Below, one piece after another: positions 18,332 to 27,900 of a stretch of 64,000 bases of DNA. Position 1 is the stretch's first letter, and each line of letters opens with the position of its first letter. This DNA comes from Altererythrobacter sp. C41. Lineage in GTDB: Bacteria > Pseudomonadota > Alphaproteobacteria > Sphingomonadales > Sphingomonadaceae. The stretch spans positions 310,001 through 374,000 of the forward strand of contig NZ_JAEVFE010000001.1 in assembly GCF_016803135.1 (NCBI RefSeq). The letters are read 5' to 3'. The notes below the pieces were generated by a model, which did no database searches, had not been told where the DNA came from, and saw nothing but the letters and a program-made list of their open reading frames with translations. Made by a program: the position numbers and the translations under genes.

Positions 18332-19531
18332 TCATGGATATCGAAGAATGGGTGCGATTTCCTCGCGCCATTGCGCTTCGTCCGTGCCGGCCGTGCGATC
18401 GAGGTCGCCCGGTTCTGCCGCCGGGTCGTCGACCCATTCGCGCAAGGCCGGGCCGCCGTTGATCACGTCGATCGCGAGACGGTCCAGTTCGTATTCGTAA
18501 GGGAAGTCGCGCCAGAGGTCGTAATCGGGCTGAAGCCGGCGGATCGCCTTGAAGGCCAGCGCCTGCAGACGCCACGGACGGAAGGCTTCGTGCGCGTAGA
18601 ACGGCCCCTCGGCATGGATCATCAGCGCGTTGCAGAGCTTGCCGGCGTGCTTGTGAAAGGTCGGCTCGAGCCAGCATTCGCGCAGGGCGCATCCGGCGAG
18701 CCATTCGGGCGCAAGCCGCTCCATCTCGGCGAGCACCGCGTTCGCATCGATGTCCGGCGCGCCGAACAGCACTTCGAGCGGGCGGGTCGTCCCCCTCCCC
18801 TCGCTCAACGTCGTGCCTTCGAGCATGACCGTGCCGGCATAGGCGCGCGCCATGTTGACGTTCGCCGCATTGGGACTCGGGTTGATCCAGATGCGTTCCG
18901 GCGGCCAGCCATGGCCGGCACCGCCGGGCTGCCAGCCTTCCATCTCGATCACGCGATAGTCGACGTCGAGGCCGAAATGCCGCACGAACCAGTGGCCCAT
19001 CTCGCCTAGTGTCAGCCCGTGGCGCATCGGCATCGGGGCGGCGCCGACGAAGCTTTCCTGCCCCGGCACCAGCAGCGTGCCTTCGACCGGCCGCCCCGCG
19101 GGATTGGGCCGGTCGAGGACCCACACGCTCTTGCCGTACCTCGCGGCTTCTTCCAGCAGATAGAGCAGCGTGGTGACGAAGGTGTAGATCCGGCAGCCGA
19201 GGTCCTGGAGGTCGAACAGAAACACGTCCGCGCTCGCCATCATCTCCGCGGTCGGACGGCGAACCTCGCCGTAGAGGCTGAACACCGGGATGCCGTAGCG
19301 CGGATCGGTCTCGTCCGCGGTCTCGACCATGTTGTCCTGCTTGTCGCCCTTGAGGCCGTGCTGGGGGCCGAAAGCGCTGGTCACATCGACGCCCGCAGCG
19401 ATCAGCGCATCGAGGCTATGCGTCAGGTTCTCCGTGACGGACGCCGGATGCGCGACGAGCGCGACACGCCGCCCTTCGAGCGGCGTCCTGAGGTCGGGTT
19501 CGGCGAGCAGCCGGTCTATGCCGAATTTCAT
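18332..19531 (-). CDS. DUF1343 protein, NamZ-like exo-beta-N-acetylmuramidase
   Basis: Protein of 399 residues from ATG 19531. It matches DUF1343, the family of NamZ, which removes N-acetylmuramic acid from the non-reducing end of peptidoglycan fragments. Marks: GRRVALVAHPASV, SAFGPQHGLKGDKQDNM, VFLFDLQDLGCRIYTFVTT, VLDRPNPAGR and EGTTLSEGRGTTRP. No signal peptide is visible, so this copy would act on recovered muropeptides in the cytoplasm; that location is inferred. The start overlaps the stop of the DOMON-like gene (ATGA). Confidence 0.88.
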   Translation of the reverse strand: MKFGIDRLLAEPDLRTPLEGRRVALVAHPASVTENLTHSLDALIAAGVDVTSAFGPQHGLKGDKQDNMVETADETDPRYGIPVFSLYGEVRRPTAEMMASADVFLFDLQDLGCRIYTFVTTLLYLLEEAARYGKSVWVLDRPNPAGRPVEGTLLVPGQESFVGAAPMPMRHGLTLGEMGHWFVRHFGLDVDYRVIEMEGWQPGGAGHGWPPERIWINPSPNAANVNMARAYAGTVMLEGTTLSEGRGTTRPLEVLFGAPDIDANAVLAEMERLAPEWLAGCALRECWLEPTFHKHAGKLCNALMIHAEGPFYAHEAFRPWRLQALAFKAIRRLQPDYDLWRDFPYEYELDRLAIDVINGGPALREWVDDPAAEPGDLDRTAGTDEAQWREEIAPILRYP

Positions 19532-20070
19532 GCCGGTGCGGGTGCCGCAAGCCTCGCTGCGAAGCAAGCGTCGTTGTGGAAGTCGGGCGGGCCTTCCGGG
19601 TGAACCATCGCCCAATAGCTCTTTATGCCCCCGGTCTCCTCGATCACGGCCGAAAGACCCGCTGCGCATTCTGCACGGGGGAGTCCGGCACGCGGTACGG
19701 TCGCATCGAAGATCGCCATCGCGCTGCCGAGCCGCATCGTGCAATCCGGCTCGCGCGGGAACGGCCGCTCGCTCATCCCCTCGCGGTAGCCGGTGAAGTC
19801 GTAGGCCGCCCAGCGTTCGGAGGGCGAGAGGTTGATCTCGCAGTAGGCCGCTCCGCCCTCGGGCCTCAGGAACAGCTCGAAGCAGGTGGTCCGCCACAGT
19901 TCGTCAGCGCGGCCGCGGCCCGCGAACGGCGGCACCACGAGCGCTCCGATCCCCTCAATCCGCCAGCGTAGCCGCAGCCATTCGCTGTCGGATGTGAGAA
20001 TGCGCGCCTCGATCCGCGTTACCGCCAGCGGCGGATGGTCGGGATGAGCGGTGAGTTCATGCGTTTGCAA
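19528..20070 (-). CDS. DOMON-like domain protein
   Basis: Protein of 180 residues resembling the DOMON-like family of alphaproteobacteria. Marks: [42 protein letters not shown], then a C-terminal [20 protein letters not shown] segment. DOMON folds bind sugars or heme; here the ligand is unknown. There is no signal peptide. It is translationally coupled to the NamZ-like gene, so a linked role in cell-wall sugar handling is possible but only inferred. It is divergent from tyrS with 45 bases between starts. Confidence 0.8.
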   Translation of the reverse strand: MQTHELTAHPDHPPLAVTRIEARILTSDSEWLRLRWRIEGIGALVVPPFAGRGRADELWRTTCFELFLRPEGGAAYCEINLSPSERWAAYDFTGYREGMSERPFPREPDCTMRLGSAMAIFDATVPRAGLPRAECAAGLSAVIEETGGIKSYWAMVHPEGPPDFHNDACFAARLAAPAPA

Positions 20071-20115
20071 GCGGGAATCCTCGTGCTACGCGCCGCCCCC
20101 GCATCAGAGGGCCTC

Positions 20116-21342
20116 ATGACGACTTACGAATCCGAACTGCTGCGCGTGCTCGACGAACGCGGCTATGTCCATCAGGCGACCGACGCGAAAGGGCTGGACG
20201 CCCTCGCCGCGCGGCAGGTCGTGCCGGGCTATATCGGGTTCGACGCCACCGCGCCCTCGCTCCATGTCGGCAGCCTGGTGCAGATCATGATGCTGCGGCG
20301 GTTGCAGCAGACCGGCCACAGGCCGATCGTCCTGATGGGCGGCGGCACGACGCGGATCGGCGACCCGACCGGGCGCGACGAGAGCCGCAAGATGCTGACC
20401 GACGCGGCGATCGCGGAGAACATCGCGGGCATCCGCAAGGTGTTCGAGAAACTGCTCACGTTCGGCGACGGTCCGACCGACGCGGTGATGGTCGACAACC
20501 AGGACTGGCTCGGCCAGCTCGGCTATATCGAGATGCTGCAGAAGGTTGGTACGCACTTCACCGTCAACCGGATGCTGACCTTCGATTCGGTACGCCTGCG
20601 GCTCGAACGCGAGCAGCCGATGACGTTCCTCGAATTCAACTACATGATCCTCCAGGGCTACGATTTCCGGCACCTGTCGCAGGAGATGGGCGCACGGCTG
20701 CAGATGGGCGGCAGCGACCAGTGGGGCAATATCGTCAACGGGGTCGAGCTCGGCCGGCGGATGGACGGGACGGAGCTTTTCGGCGTCACCACCCCGCTGC
20801 TGACCACGGCGGACGGCACGAAGATGGGCAAGACAGCGGGCGGCGCGGTGTGGCTCAACGAGGAGCAGCTTCCGGCCTACGATTTCTGGCAATACTGGCG
20901 CAATGTCGACGACCGCGACGTCGGCCGCTTCCTCCGCCTCTTCACCGACCTTCCGCTGGACAAGATCGCGCGCCTCGAGGCGCTCGAGGGGAGCGAGGTC
21001 AACGCGGCCAAGGTCGTTCTGGCCAACGAGGTGACGAAGCTGGTGCGCGGCGACGACGCGGCGCGCTCGGCCGAGGCTACGGCCACGGAAACCTTCGCCG
21101 GCGGCGCGGGTGATGACCTGCCCACGCTCGCGCTCGGAAGCGAAGGCATGCGGATCGGCGCTGTCCTCACCGCGATTGGCTTCACCGCGTCCAACGGCGA
21201 GGCGAAGCGCAAGATCGCCGAAGGGGCCGTGAAGCTCGACGGTGGAGCGGTGACGGATCCGGCGCAGCTCGTTCTGCCGGCCGAGGGGCAGGAGATGCGG
21301 CTTAGCCTGGGGAAGAAGAAGCACGGCGTGCTGACCCGCTGA
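20116..21342 (+). CDS. tyrS: tyrosine-tRNA ligase
   Basis: Charges tRNA-Tyr in the cytoplasm. The protein is 408 residues from ATG 20116. Class I marks: HVGS (50-53, HIGH-type), the tyrosine-binding [12 protein letters not shown] and GGSDQWGNI, and KMGKT (236-240, KMSKS-type). A C-terminal S4 RNA-binding domain carries [17 protein letters not shown]. An in-frame upstream extension would run into the divergent gene and has no family similarity. Confidence 0.96.
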   Translation: MTTYESELLRVLDERGYVHQATDAKGLDALAARQVVPGYIGFDATAPSLHVGSLVQIMMLRRLQQTGHRPIVLMGGGTTRIGDPTGRDESRKMLTDAAIAENIAGIRKVFEKLLTFGDGPTDAVMVDNQDWLGQLGYIEMLQKVGTHFTVNRMLTFDSVRLRLEREQPMTFLEFNYMILQGYDFRHLSQEMGARLQMGGSDQWGNIVNGVELGRRMDGTELFGVTTPLLTTADGTKMGKTAGGAVWLNEEQLPAYDFWQYWRNVDDRDVGRFLRLFTDLPLDKIARLEALEGSEVNAAKVVLANEVTKLVRGDDAARSAEATATETFAGGAGDDLPTLALGSEGMRIGAVLTAIGFTASNGEAKRKIAEGAVKLDGGAVTDPAQLVLPAEGQEMRLSLGKKKHGVLTR

Positions 21343-21447
21343 TCGCGACACACCGTTCCGGTTTCGGTATAGATTGAAGCCCCGCCGACTTTACCAATTG
21401 TAAGACATTTGAGAACACTAGGGACGGCCGCACCAGGAGAAAAAGGG

Positions 21448-21795
21448 TTGTCGTCAGTGTCCGCCGGAGCGAATCTCAGCGTTACCGATATGCGCCGCGC
21501 GGCGCGGCATCCCGTGGATCATCCGGTGATCGCCGAACATCACGTTCGCGGCGACATGCCGCTCCATATCTGCAACATCTCGGCGCACGGCTTCATGGTC
21601 GACAACGCCGAGGATCTTGCCCGCGGCGACCGGCTGATGATTCGCCTGCCCGTGATCGGCCTCATCGAAGCCTACGTTATCTGGACCCGCGACACGCGCG
21701 CAGGCTTCCAGTTCGAGCGGATCATCCGGCTGGACGACTTCGTGAGCCTGATCGACACCCTCCAGCCCAATCCGCGCCTGCGCCGCCGGCGCTAA
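21448..21795 (+). CDS. PilZ domain protein
   Basis: Single-domain PilZ protein of 115 residues, a likely cyclic di-GMP receptor. The binding motifs are present: an RxxxR element in RRAARHP and NxSxxG in ICNISAHGFMV. TTG 21448 is chosen because AGGAGA (21435-21440) lies seven bases before it. ATG 21490 is the alternative and would place the start just before the RxxxR motif. No cyclase or phosphodiesterase is nearby. Confidence 0.8.
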   Translation: MSSVSAGANLSVTDMRRAARHPVDHPVIAEHHVRGDMPLHICNISAHGFMVDNAEDLARGDRLMIRLPVIGLIEAYVIWTRDTRAGFQFERIIRLDDFVSLIDTLQPNPRLRRRR

Positions 21796-21866
21796 AGGCA
21801 TACGCGGCAAGGGCCGCTTCTCACGTTGCTTGATCAGATTGCTTGGCTTGCGCCGCGGGCGATGTC

Positions 21867-23171
21867 ATGAGCCCGCCGGTGAGCCAGCCACGGTCCCCCT
21901 TCCGCATCGCCAACTTCCGCGCCTACTGGGTCTCGCGCCTGACGATGACGCTGGCGCAGTACGCGATGATGCTCATCATCGGGTGGCAGACCTACAACAT
22001 CGCGCGCGACGGCGGGATGAGCGTCGCCGGCGCCTCGGGCCAGCTTGCGCTGATCGGGCTGCTGCAGTTCGTCCCGCTGTTCCTGCTGACGCCGTTTTCC
22101 GGTCTGGCGGCGGACCGGTTCGACAGGCGCAATGTCGCGCGGCTGACGATCGTTCTCCAGCTTGCCTGCGCCGCAACCCTGGCGCTGCTCACGTGGCACG
22201 AGGCGATCGAGCTGCACTGGCTGTTCTCGGTCGCCGTCGTGCTCGGCGTCGTGCGCGCCTTCAACGGCCCCGCGCTTTCGGCACTCGCGCCGAACCTCGT
22301 GCCCAAGGCCATCCTGCCCAACGCGATCGCGCTGAGCTCGATCGCGTGGCAGTCGGGGATGATCGTCGGGCCCGCGATCGGCGGCTATTTCTACGCCATC
22401 GTTCCGGCCCTTCCCTACGCCGTCGCTGCGGGTCTGCTCACGATCTCGATCATCGCGCTCAGCACCATCGGCAAAGTGCCGCAGCCGCCGATCCCGGGCG
22501 CCACGCGTCCGATCGGGCAGATGATCGACGGGCTGCACTATGTCGTGCGCAACAAGATGGTGCTGGGCGCCATCACGCTCGACCTGTTCGCGGTGTTTCT
22601 CGCCGGCGCGACCGCGCTCTTCCCGGTCTATGCGCGCGACATCCTGAAGGTCGGCGAGACCGGGCTGGCGCAGCTCGCCATGGCGCCGGCCACCGGTGCC
22701 GCGCTCACCGCGCTGTGGTTCTCGTTCCGCCCGCTCAAGAACAATGTCGGGCCCAAGATGCTCGTGTCGGTTGCCGTGTTCGGTTTCGCCACCGTGATCT
22801 TCGGCATTTCCACGTGGATGCCGCTCAGCCTCGCGATGCTGTTCATCGTCGGCGCGGCGGACATGTTCTCGGTCTACATCCGCCAGTCGCTGATCCAGCT
22901 TCACACGCCCGACGACAAGCGCGGGCGCGTATCGTCGGTCTCGCTGCTGACGATCTCGGCCTCCAACGAATTCGGCGACTTCTTCTCCGGCACGCTCGCG
23001 TGGCTGATCGGCCCGGTGCTCGCCGTGGTGAGCGGCGGGATCGGCGCTATCGTCACCGTTGCGCTGTGGGCGAAGATTTTCCCCGTCCTGCGCACCACCC
23101 GGACCTTTGACCCGCCGGAAGAATTGGACGATCATACACCGGAAGAAAAGTTGCAGGAGCACGTCCCATGA
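21867..23171 (+). CDS. MFS transporter, EntS/MFS_3-like
   Basis: Twelve-helix transporter of about 434 residues. The N-terminal [23 protein letters not shown] and the motif-A-like loop [17 protein letters not shown] place it with the EntS-like MFS_3 exporters. It overlaps cysK by four bases (ATGA), so the two are co-translated. Such transporters next to cysteine synthase genes recur in sphingomonads, and a link to thiol or amino-acid export is plausible. ATG 21867 is preferred over a TTG at 21843. Confidence 0.85.
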   Translation: MSPPVSQPRSPFRIANFRAYWVSRLTMTLAQYAMMLIIGWQTYNIARDGGMSVAGASGQLALIGLLQFVPLFLLTPFSGLAADRFDRRNVARLTIVLQLACAATLALLTWHEAIELHWLFSVAVVLGVVRAFNGPALSALAPNLVPKAILPNAIALSSIAWQSGMIVGPAIGGYFYAIVPALPYAVAAGLLTISIIALSTIGKVPQPPIPGATRPIGQMIDGLHYVVRNKMVLGAITLDLFAVFLAGATALFPVYARDILKVGETGLAQLAMAPATGAALTALWFSFRPLKNNVGPKMLVSVAVFGFATVIFGISTWMPLSLAMLFIVGAADMFSVYIRQSLIQLHTPDDKRGRVSSVSLLTISASNEFGDFFSGTLAWLIGPVLAVVSGGIGAIVTVALWAKIFPVLRTTRTFDPPEELDDHTPEEKLQEHVP

Positions 23172-24088
23172 AAGCTGCCAGCGTCCTCGAAACGATCGGC
23201 CGCACGCCGCACATCCGCCTGGCGCGCATGTTCCCCGACCACGAAGTCTGGGTGAAGAGCGAGCGGGCCAATCCCGGCGGCTCGATCAAGGACCGCATCG
23301 CGCTCGCCATGGTCGAAGATGCGGAGAAGTCGGGCGCGCTCAAGCCCGGCGGCACGATCATCGAACCGACCAGCGGCAACACCGGCATCGGCCTCGCCAT
23401 GGTCGCCGCGGTAAAGGGCTACAAGCTCATCCTCGTCATGCCGGAGAGCATGAGCATCGAGCGCCGCCGCCTGATGCTGGCCTATGGCGCGAAGTTCGAT
23501 CTCACCCCCAAGGAAAAGGGCATGAAAGGCGCGATCGAGCGCGCCGCCGAACTGGCCCAGCAGACCGAGGGGGGATGGATTCCGGCGCAGTTCGACAACG
23601 AGGCCAACTGGAAGGTTCATTTCGAAACGACGGCGAAGGAGATCTACGAGGATTTCCGCGATACGCCGATCGACGTCCTCATCACCGGCGTGGGCACAGG
23701 CGGCCATCTGACCGGCTGTGCCGAGGAGCTGAAGAGCCACTGGAGCGGGATGAAGGCCTATGCGGTCGAGCCCGATCTCTCGCCCGTGATCGGCGGCGGC
23801 CAGCCCGGCCCGCATCCGATCCAGGGCCTGGGCGCGGGCTTCATTCCCGGCAACCTCCACACCCAGTCGATCGACGGGGCGATCGAGGTTTCGGGCGACG
23901 ATGCCAAGGAAATGGCCCGCCGCTGCGCGCGTGAGGAAGGGCTGCTGGTCGGCATCTCCAGCGGCGCCACCCTGGCGGCGATCGCGCAGAAGCTGCCCGA
24001 GCTGGACGCGGGCGCTCGCATTCTCGGCTTCAACTACGACACTGGCGAGCGTTACCTCTCGGTGCCCGACTTCCTGCCGGAGCAGTAA
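23168..24088 (+). CDS. cysK: cysteine synthase A (O-acetylserine sulfhydrylase)
   Basis: PLP enzyme that makes cysteine from O-acetylserine and sulfide. The protein is 306 residues. The PLP lysine is K41 in [11 protein letters not shown]. The substrate loop [12 protein letters not shown] and the phosphate-binding [11 protein letters not shown] follow. The C-terminal GISSGAT motif is complete. It sits in a two-gene unit with the MFS transporter and is followed by a good intrinsic terminator. Confidence 0.95.
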   Translation: MKAASVLETIGRTPHIRLARMFPDHEVWVKSERANPGGSIKDRIALAMVEDAEKSGALKPGGTIIEPTSGNTGIGLAMVAAVKGYKLILVMPESMSIERRRLMLAYGAKFDLTPKEKGMKGAIERAAELAQQTEGGWIPAQFDNEANWKVHFETTAKEIYEDFRDTPIDVLITGVGTGGHLTGCAEELKSHWSGMKAYAVEPDLSPVIGGGQPGPHPIQGLGAGFIPGNLHTQSIDGAIEVSGDDAKEMARRCAREEGLLVGISSGATLAAIAQKLPELDAGARILGFNYDTGERYLSVPDFLPEQ

Positions 24089-24103
24089 GCGCCCCCGGGA
24101 ACA

Positions 24104-24136
24104 GGCCGCGCGACGCTTGTCGAGCGGCCGCTTTTC
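24104..24136 (+). terminator. intrinsic terminator after cysK
   Basis: GGCCGC (24104-24109) pairs with GCGGCC (24124-24129). An inner GAC/GTC stem lies inside, and the hairpin is followed by GCTTTTCC. The position 15 bases after the cysK stop fits Rho-independent termination. Confidence 0.75.
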
Positions 24137-24210
24137 CATCTAGCGTAGCGCTTGAGGAACGTGCGGTGCTCCCACGAGCTCGGCGCGAACGGGTTTCGGG
24201 AGGTCGCTGA

Positions 24211-25362
24211 ATGCATGTCAGGCGTCGCACTGTACTGATCGGAGGCGCCGCCACCCTCCTCGCCGGGTGCACTGATGCGGGAACGCGGATTGCATCGGCA
24301 TCTGCTGGCCCGCGTATCGCGCCGCTTCGTCTCGATCCCGGCGAGGTGATGAAGATCACCGTGTGCCTGCGCCCGTTCCGTCCGTCAGGGCCCCGCCTCG
24401 AAGCCGAGCGGCTCGGCGAAAAGACCGTGATCCATAACTACGGCCATGGCGGCGCAGGGTGGTCGCTCGGATGGGGCTGTGCCGCAGAGGCGGCGGCGCT
24501 CGCCCGGTCCGGTGGTGCGAGCGAGTTCGCGGTGATCGGCGCGGGCGTTATCGGGCTCACGACCGCCCTGCGTCTGATCGAAACCGGCGCGAAGGTGGCG
24601 ATCTACGCCGAGGAGTTCCCCGCCGAAACCCGCTCGGCGCGTGCCACCGGAGTATGGTCCCCGAGCAGCCGAATCGCACTAGCCGGCGCTGCGCCGGTCG
24701 GCTTTGCGGACCGCTGGGAAGGCTGGGCGCGCGCCTCCTACGCCGCACACCTGCGGATGATCGGCCTCCTTGGGGATCCGGTCGAGTTCCTCCCGCAGTA
24801 CGAAGTCAGCGGAGGCGCGCCGGAGACCGAGGCGCCCCCCGCGGCGCACGATTTCCTCCACATCCACCGCCGGGTGCGCGACCTGCAGCCACCCTGGCGC
24901 CAAATGGCCCTGGAAGAGAACCCCTTCGCGCCGCGCGAAACCGCAACCGGCAACGGAATGGTGTTCAACGTCGCCAGCTACGCGGACCGGCTCGCACGGC
25001 TCTTCATGCTGCGCGGCGGACGGATGATCCGCCGCACCTTTCCCGACCGCGCTGCAGCACTCGCATTGCCGGAACCGGTAATAGTGAACTGCATGGGTTA
25101 CGGCGCAAAGGCGATCTGGGGCGATGCCGACATGGTGCCGGTTCGCGGCCAGATCGGATGGCTGATCCCGCAGCCGGAGGCGCGCTACTCGCTCTACTAC
25201 GGCGGGGTTAACGCGATCTCGCGGCGCGATGGCGTCGTGATCCAGTATTACGGACCGAACGAGGACTTCGGCTACGGCGATGCGAACGAAACGGTTGACC
25301 CTGCGGAAACCGAACGTGCGCTCGCGATCCTGCGGCAGGCTTACGTGACACCGGCGGAATAG
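24211..25362 (+). CDS. Tat-type FAD oxidoreductase, DAAO-like with circularly permuted motif order
   Basis: Flavoprotein of 383 residues. It opens with a twin-arginine leader and lipobox (RRRTVLIGGAATLLAGC, C20), so a folded, exported and probably lipid-anchored enzyme is expected. The sequence clearly belongs with D-amino-acid oxidases, but in the wrong order. LRPFRP (53-58) and VIHNYGHGGAGWSLGWG (73-89), which form the C-terminal end of normal DAAOs, come first. The FAD-binding VIGAGVIGLTTALRL (108-122), normally residue 1 onward, comes after them. The usual mid-protein segments VNCMGYGAKAIWGD and VRGQIGWLIP (about 292-320) then follow. The protein ends at AETERALAILRQAYV, just where a normal DAAO would enter its RPxRP motif. 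Active-site equivalents look present: R54 (pig R283) and Y326/Y330 (pig Y224/Y228). A dienelactone hydrolase gene starts five bases later. Confidence 0.85.
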   Translation: MHVRRRTVLIGGAATLLAGCTDAGTRIASASAGPRIAPLRLDPGEVMKITVCLRPFRPSGPRLEAERLGEKTVIHNYGHGGAGWSLGWGCAAEAAALARSGGASEFAVIGAGVIGLTTALRLIETGAKVAIYAEEFPAETRSARATGVWSPSSRIALAGAAPVGFADRWEGWARASYAAHLRMIGLLGDPVEFLPQYEVSGGAPETEAPPAAHDFLHIHRRVRDLQPPWRQMALEENPFAPRETATGNGMVFNVASYADRLARLFMLRGGRMIRRTFPDRAAALALPEPVIVNCMGYGAKAIWGDADMVPVRGQIGWLIPQPEARYSLYYGGVNAISRRDGVVIQYYGPNEDFGYGDANETVDPAETERALAILRQAYVTPAE

Positions 25363-25367
25363 CGATC

Positions 25368-26066
25368 ATGGCGAGTTTCGAAGCAGTCTCTTACGCCGAT
25401 GGCGACCGCGCGCTCACCGGCCACCTGATCCGGCCCGCTGGCGCGCCTCGCGCGGCCATCGCCGTCTTCCCGACGATCATGAATCCCACGCCCGCCGTAG
25501 AGGCCAAGGCCCGCGCCTTGGCCGATGCGGGCTATCTGGCCATGATCTGCGACTTCTACGGCGCTGCTCCGCAGGACTTCGCGCAAGCGAACGAATGGGC
25601 GAACGACCTGCGCACCGATCCGCGCGCCTACCGCGCCCGGCTTCATGCAGCACTCGCCGCCTTGCGCGAGGCTGCGCCGGGCCTTCGGCAGGCCGCAATC
25701 GGCTTTTGCATGGGCGGGCAGGCCGTGCTCGAACTCGCGCGCGATGGCGCGGACCTGACGCTGGTGACGAGCTTTCACGGTTTGCTGGACACCAAGGCTC
25801 CTGCCGAGCCGCGCGCCGTCGGGACGCGCATTCTGGTCTGCCACGGCGATGCCGACCCTCTCGTCCCGCGCGAACAAGTGCTGGCCTTCTGGGAGGAAAT
25901 GGACCGTGCCGGCGCGAACTGGCATTTTCACAGCTACAGCAGCGTGAAGCACGGTTTCACCAATCCCGATCCGCCGCCCGGCAACGCCGCCGTGGACTAC
26001 GACGCCAGCGCCGATCGGCAAAGCTGGGGCGCAATGCTGGAAATGCTGGACGAAGTGCTGGCGTAA
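25368..26066 (+). CDS. dienelactone hydrolase family protein
   Basis: Alpha/beta hydrolase of 232 residues with a cysteine nucleophile in GFCMGGQ, aspartate in CHGDADPLVP and histidine in SVKHGFTNPD, the dienelactone hydrolase triad pattern. The AVFPTIMN oxyanion region is also present. It begins five bases after the permuted flavoprotein and is surely co-transcribed. No aromatic degradation genes are nearby, so the true substrate is probably another ester or lactone. Confidence 0.88.
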   Translation: MASFEAVSYADGDRALTGHLIRPAGAPRAAIAVFPTIMNPTPAVEAKARALADAGYLAMICDFYGAAPQDFAQANEWANDLRTDPRAYRARLHAALAALREAAPGLRQAAIGFCMGGQAVLELARDGADLTLVTSFHGLLDTKAPAEPRAVGTRILVCHGDADPLVPREQVLAFWEEMDRAGANWHFHSYSSVKHGFTNPDPPPGNAAVDYDASADRQSWGAMLEMLDEVLA

Positions 26067-26191
26067 GCGTGCCCCGGGGCACCAGCGCCTGCTCCCTTGG
26101 TGAAAGTTCTCGAAACACTTTTTCTCTTGGCACTTACGCTATCCCGATGGCACCTTAACAAAGGTGAAGACAATGAGAGGGAGGAGCGAAC

Positions 26192-26917
26192 ATGGTCCGT
26201 AAGTTGGGGGCCGAGTTTTTCGGCACGTTCTGGCTCGTTTTCGGCGGCTGCGGCGCAGCGGTTCTCGCGGCAGGATTTCCTGAACTTGGCATCGGCTTCG
26301 CCGGGGTCGCGTTTGCCTTCGGACTGACCGTCCTGACGATGGCTTACGCAGTCGGGGGCATTTCGGGGGCACATTTCAATCCCGCGGTGACGCTGGGCCT
26401 CGCGATCGCCAACCGCATGTCGTGGAAAGAGGTGATCCCGTACTGGATCGTGCAGGTCGTGGCGGCGATCGTGGCGGGTGCTGCGCTGCTGGCGATTGCC
26501 TCCGGGCAAACCGGGTTCGAGGCGGGCGGATTTGCCACCAACGGGTTCGGCGAACTGTCGCCGGGCGGCTATTCGATGGAGGCGGCGTTGCTGATCGAGG
26601 TGATCCTGACCGCCGGGTTCCTGATCGTGATTCTCGGCTCGACATCCCGGGTCGCACCGGCAGGTTTCGCGCCGCTGGCGATCGGCTTGGCGCTCACGTT
26701 GATCCACCTCATCTCGATCCCGGTGACCAACACTTCGGTCAACCCGGCGCGTTCGACCGGCGTGGCGCTGTTCGCGGACACCGCAGCGATGGGGCAGCTA
26801 TGGTTCTTCTGGCTCGCTCCACTGATCGGCGGGGCGCTGGGTGCGCTGATCTGGCGCTTCCTGTTGATGCCGGGCGAAACGCTGGATCACGTCGGCGGAG
26901 ATGCCGAGCGAGCGTGA
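26192..26917 (+). CDS. aqpZ: aquaporin Z
   Basis: Inner-membrane water channel of 241 residues with six helices. Both pore boxes are intact: NPA at 63-65 (HFNPAVTLG) and NPA at 184-186 followed by the selectivity-filter arginine R187 (NPARST). Cysteine in FGGCG near residue 20 is typical of AqpZ. ATG 26192 has a strong ribosome-binding site (GAGGGAGGAG). A 14-base perfect palindrome, GTGCCCCGGGGCAC, lies at 26069-26082 in the 125-base upstream gap. Confidence 0.94.
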   Translation: MVRKLGAEFFGTFWLVFGGCGAAVLAAGFPELGIGFAGVAFAFGLTVLTMAYAVGGISGAHFNPAVTLGLAIANRMSWKEVIPYWIVQVVAAIVAGAALLAIASGQTGFEAGGFATNGFGELSPGGYSMEAALLIEVILTAGFLIVILGSTSRVAPAGFAPLAIGLALTLIHLISIPVTNTSVNPARSTGVALFADTAAMGQLWFFWLAPLIGGALGALIWRFLLMPGETLDHVGGDAERA

Positions 26918-26927
26918 CTTGCGCGCG

Positions 26928-26960
26928 TGCCGCCCTGCCCCTGAAAGGTGCGGGGCGGCA
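26928..26960. terminator. hairpin after aqpZ
   Basis: Arms 26928-26941 and 26947-26960 pair at 12 of 14 positions (TGCCGCCC...GGGCGGCA type) around a short loop. There is no T-run. It lies 11 bases after the aqpZ stop and could act as a transcript end or stabiliser. Confidence 0.45.
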
Positions 26961-27027
26961 TCGACCATAGGGGTCCGTAGCGGGAAGATTGCGCCGGGCT
27001 CGCCAAACCGCCATCAGCGTTCGCACG

Positions 27028-27756
27028 ATGGCACAGAATGTCTATGACGATCCCGCGTTCTTCGCGGAATACAGCAAGCTGCCCCGCCAGGTGCATGGTC
27101 TCGACGGCGCACCGGAATGGCCGGCAATCCGCGCACTCCTGCCTGATCTCGCCGGCAAGGATGTCGTGGATCTGGGATGCGGCTTCGGATGGGCCTCGCG
27201 CTGGATGAGAGCGCAAGGGGCTGCGTCGGTCCTCGGGCTGGATCTCTCCGAAAACATGATCGATCGCGCCCGCGCGAGTACCACGGACTCCGCCATCGAG
27301 TACCGGATTGCCGATCTCGATACGTTGGTTCTACCGGCCGGCGCGTTCGATCTCGCCTACAGTGCGCTCACTTTCCACTATGTCGAGAATTTCGGGCGCC
27401 TGGTCCGCATGGTCCGAGCCGCTCTCAGGCCGGGTGGTAATCTCGTCTTCACGATCGAGCACCCGATCTACATGGCGGCCACTCATCCGAACTGGATCGT
27501 CGACTCGGACGGTCGCATGACGTGGCCCGTGAATGGCTACTTCAGGGAGGGCGAGCGCACTACGACGTGGTTCGTCGAAGGCGTAAGGAAATATCATCGG
27601 ACGCTCGACACGACCTTGAACACCCTGCTCGATGCAGGCTTCCGGCTTCAGCGGGTCGTCGAGTTCGTACCTATGGCCGAGCAGATCCGGCAGATGCCGC
27701 AACTGGCCGAAGAATTGGAGCGACCGATGATGCTGCTGGTTTCCGCATCGCTCTAG
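27028..27756 (+). CDS. class I SAM-dependent methyltransferase
   Basis: Cytoplasmic methyltransferase of 242 residues from ATG 27028; a TTG at 26989 would add 13 residues. SAM-binding motif I is VVDLGCGFGWASRWM, motif II LGLDLSENMID, and motif IV FDLAYSALTFHYVEN. The ending resembles small-molecule methyltransferases of the UbiE/tellurite type. No substrate can be inferred from context. Confidence 0.85.
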   Translation: MAQNVYDDPAFFAEYSKLPRQVHGLDGAPEWPAIRALLPDLAGKDVVDLGCGFGWASRWMRAQGAASVLGLDLSENMIDRARASTTDSAIEYRIADLDTLVLPAGAFDLAYSALTFHYVENFGRLVRMVRAALRPGGNLVFTIEHPIYMAATHPNWIVDSDGRMTWPVNGYFREGERTTTWFVEGVRKYHRTLDTTLNTLLDAGFRLQRVVEFVPMAEQIRQMPQLAEELERPMMLLVSASL

Positions 27757-27900
27757 CGGCCAACAAGCCCGCCTCATCTATAGCAAGGCACCGCCCAGCC
27801 GCGTCGTCACAGCGACAGCTGGATCGCGCTCCGATCAAGCACAGGGCAGCAAAACAACCCTGCTTTCCGCTGAGATGAAGACGAGCGGGATGCCACCGGC

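Noticed and set aside
26100-26191. Possible sigma-54 promoter (TTGGCAC) before aqpZ
   Set aside because: The -24-like part is present but the required GC at -12 with correct spacing is not.
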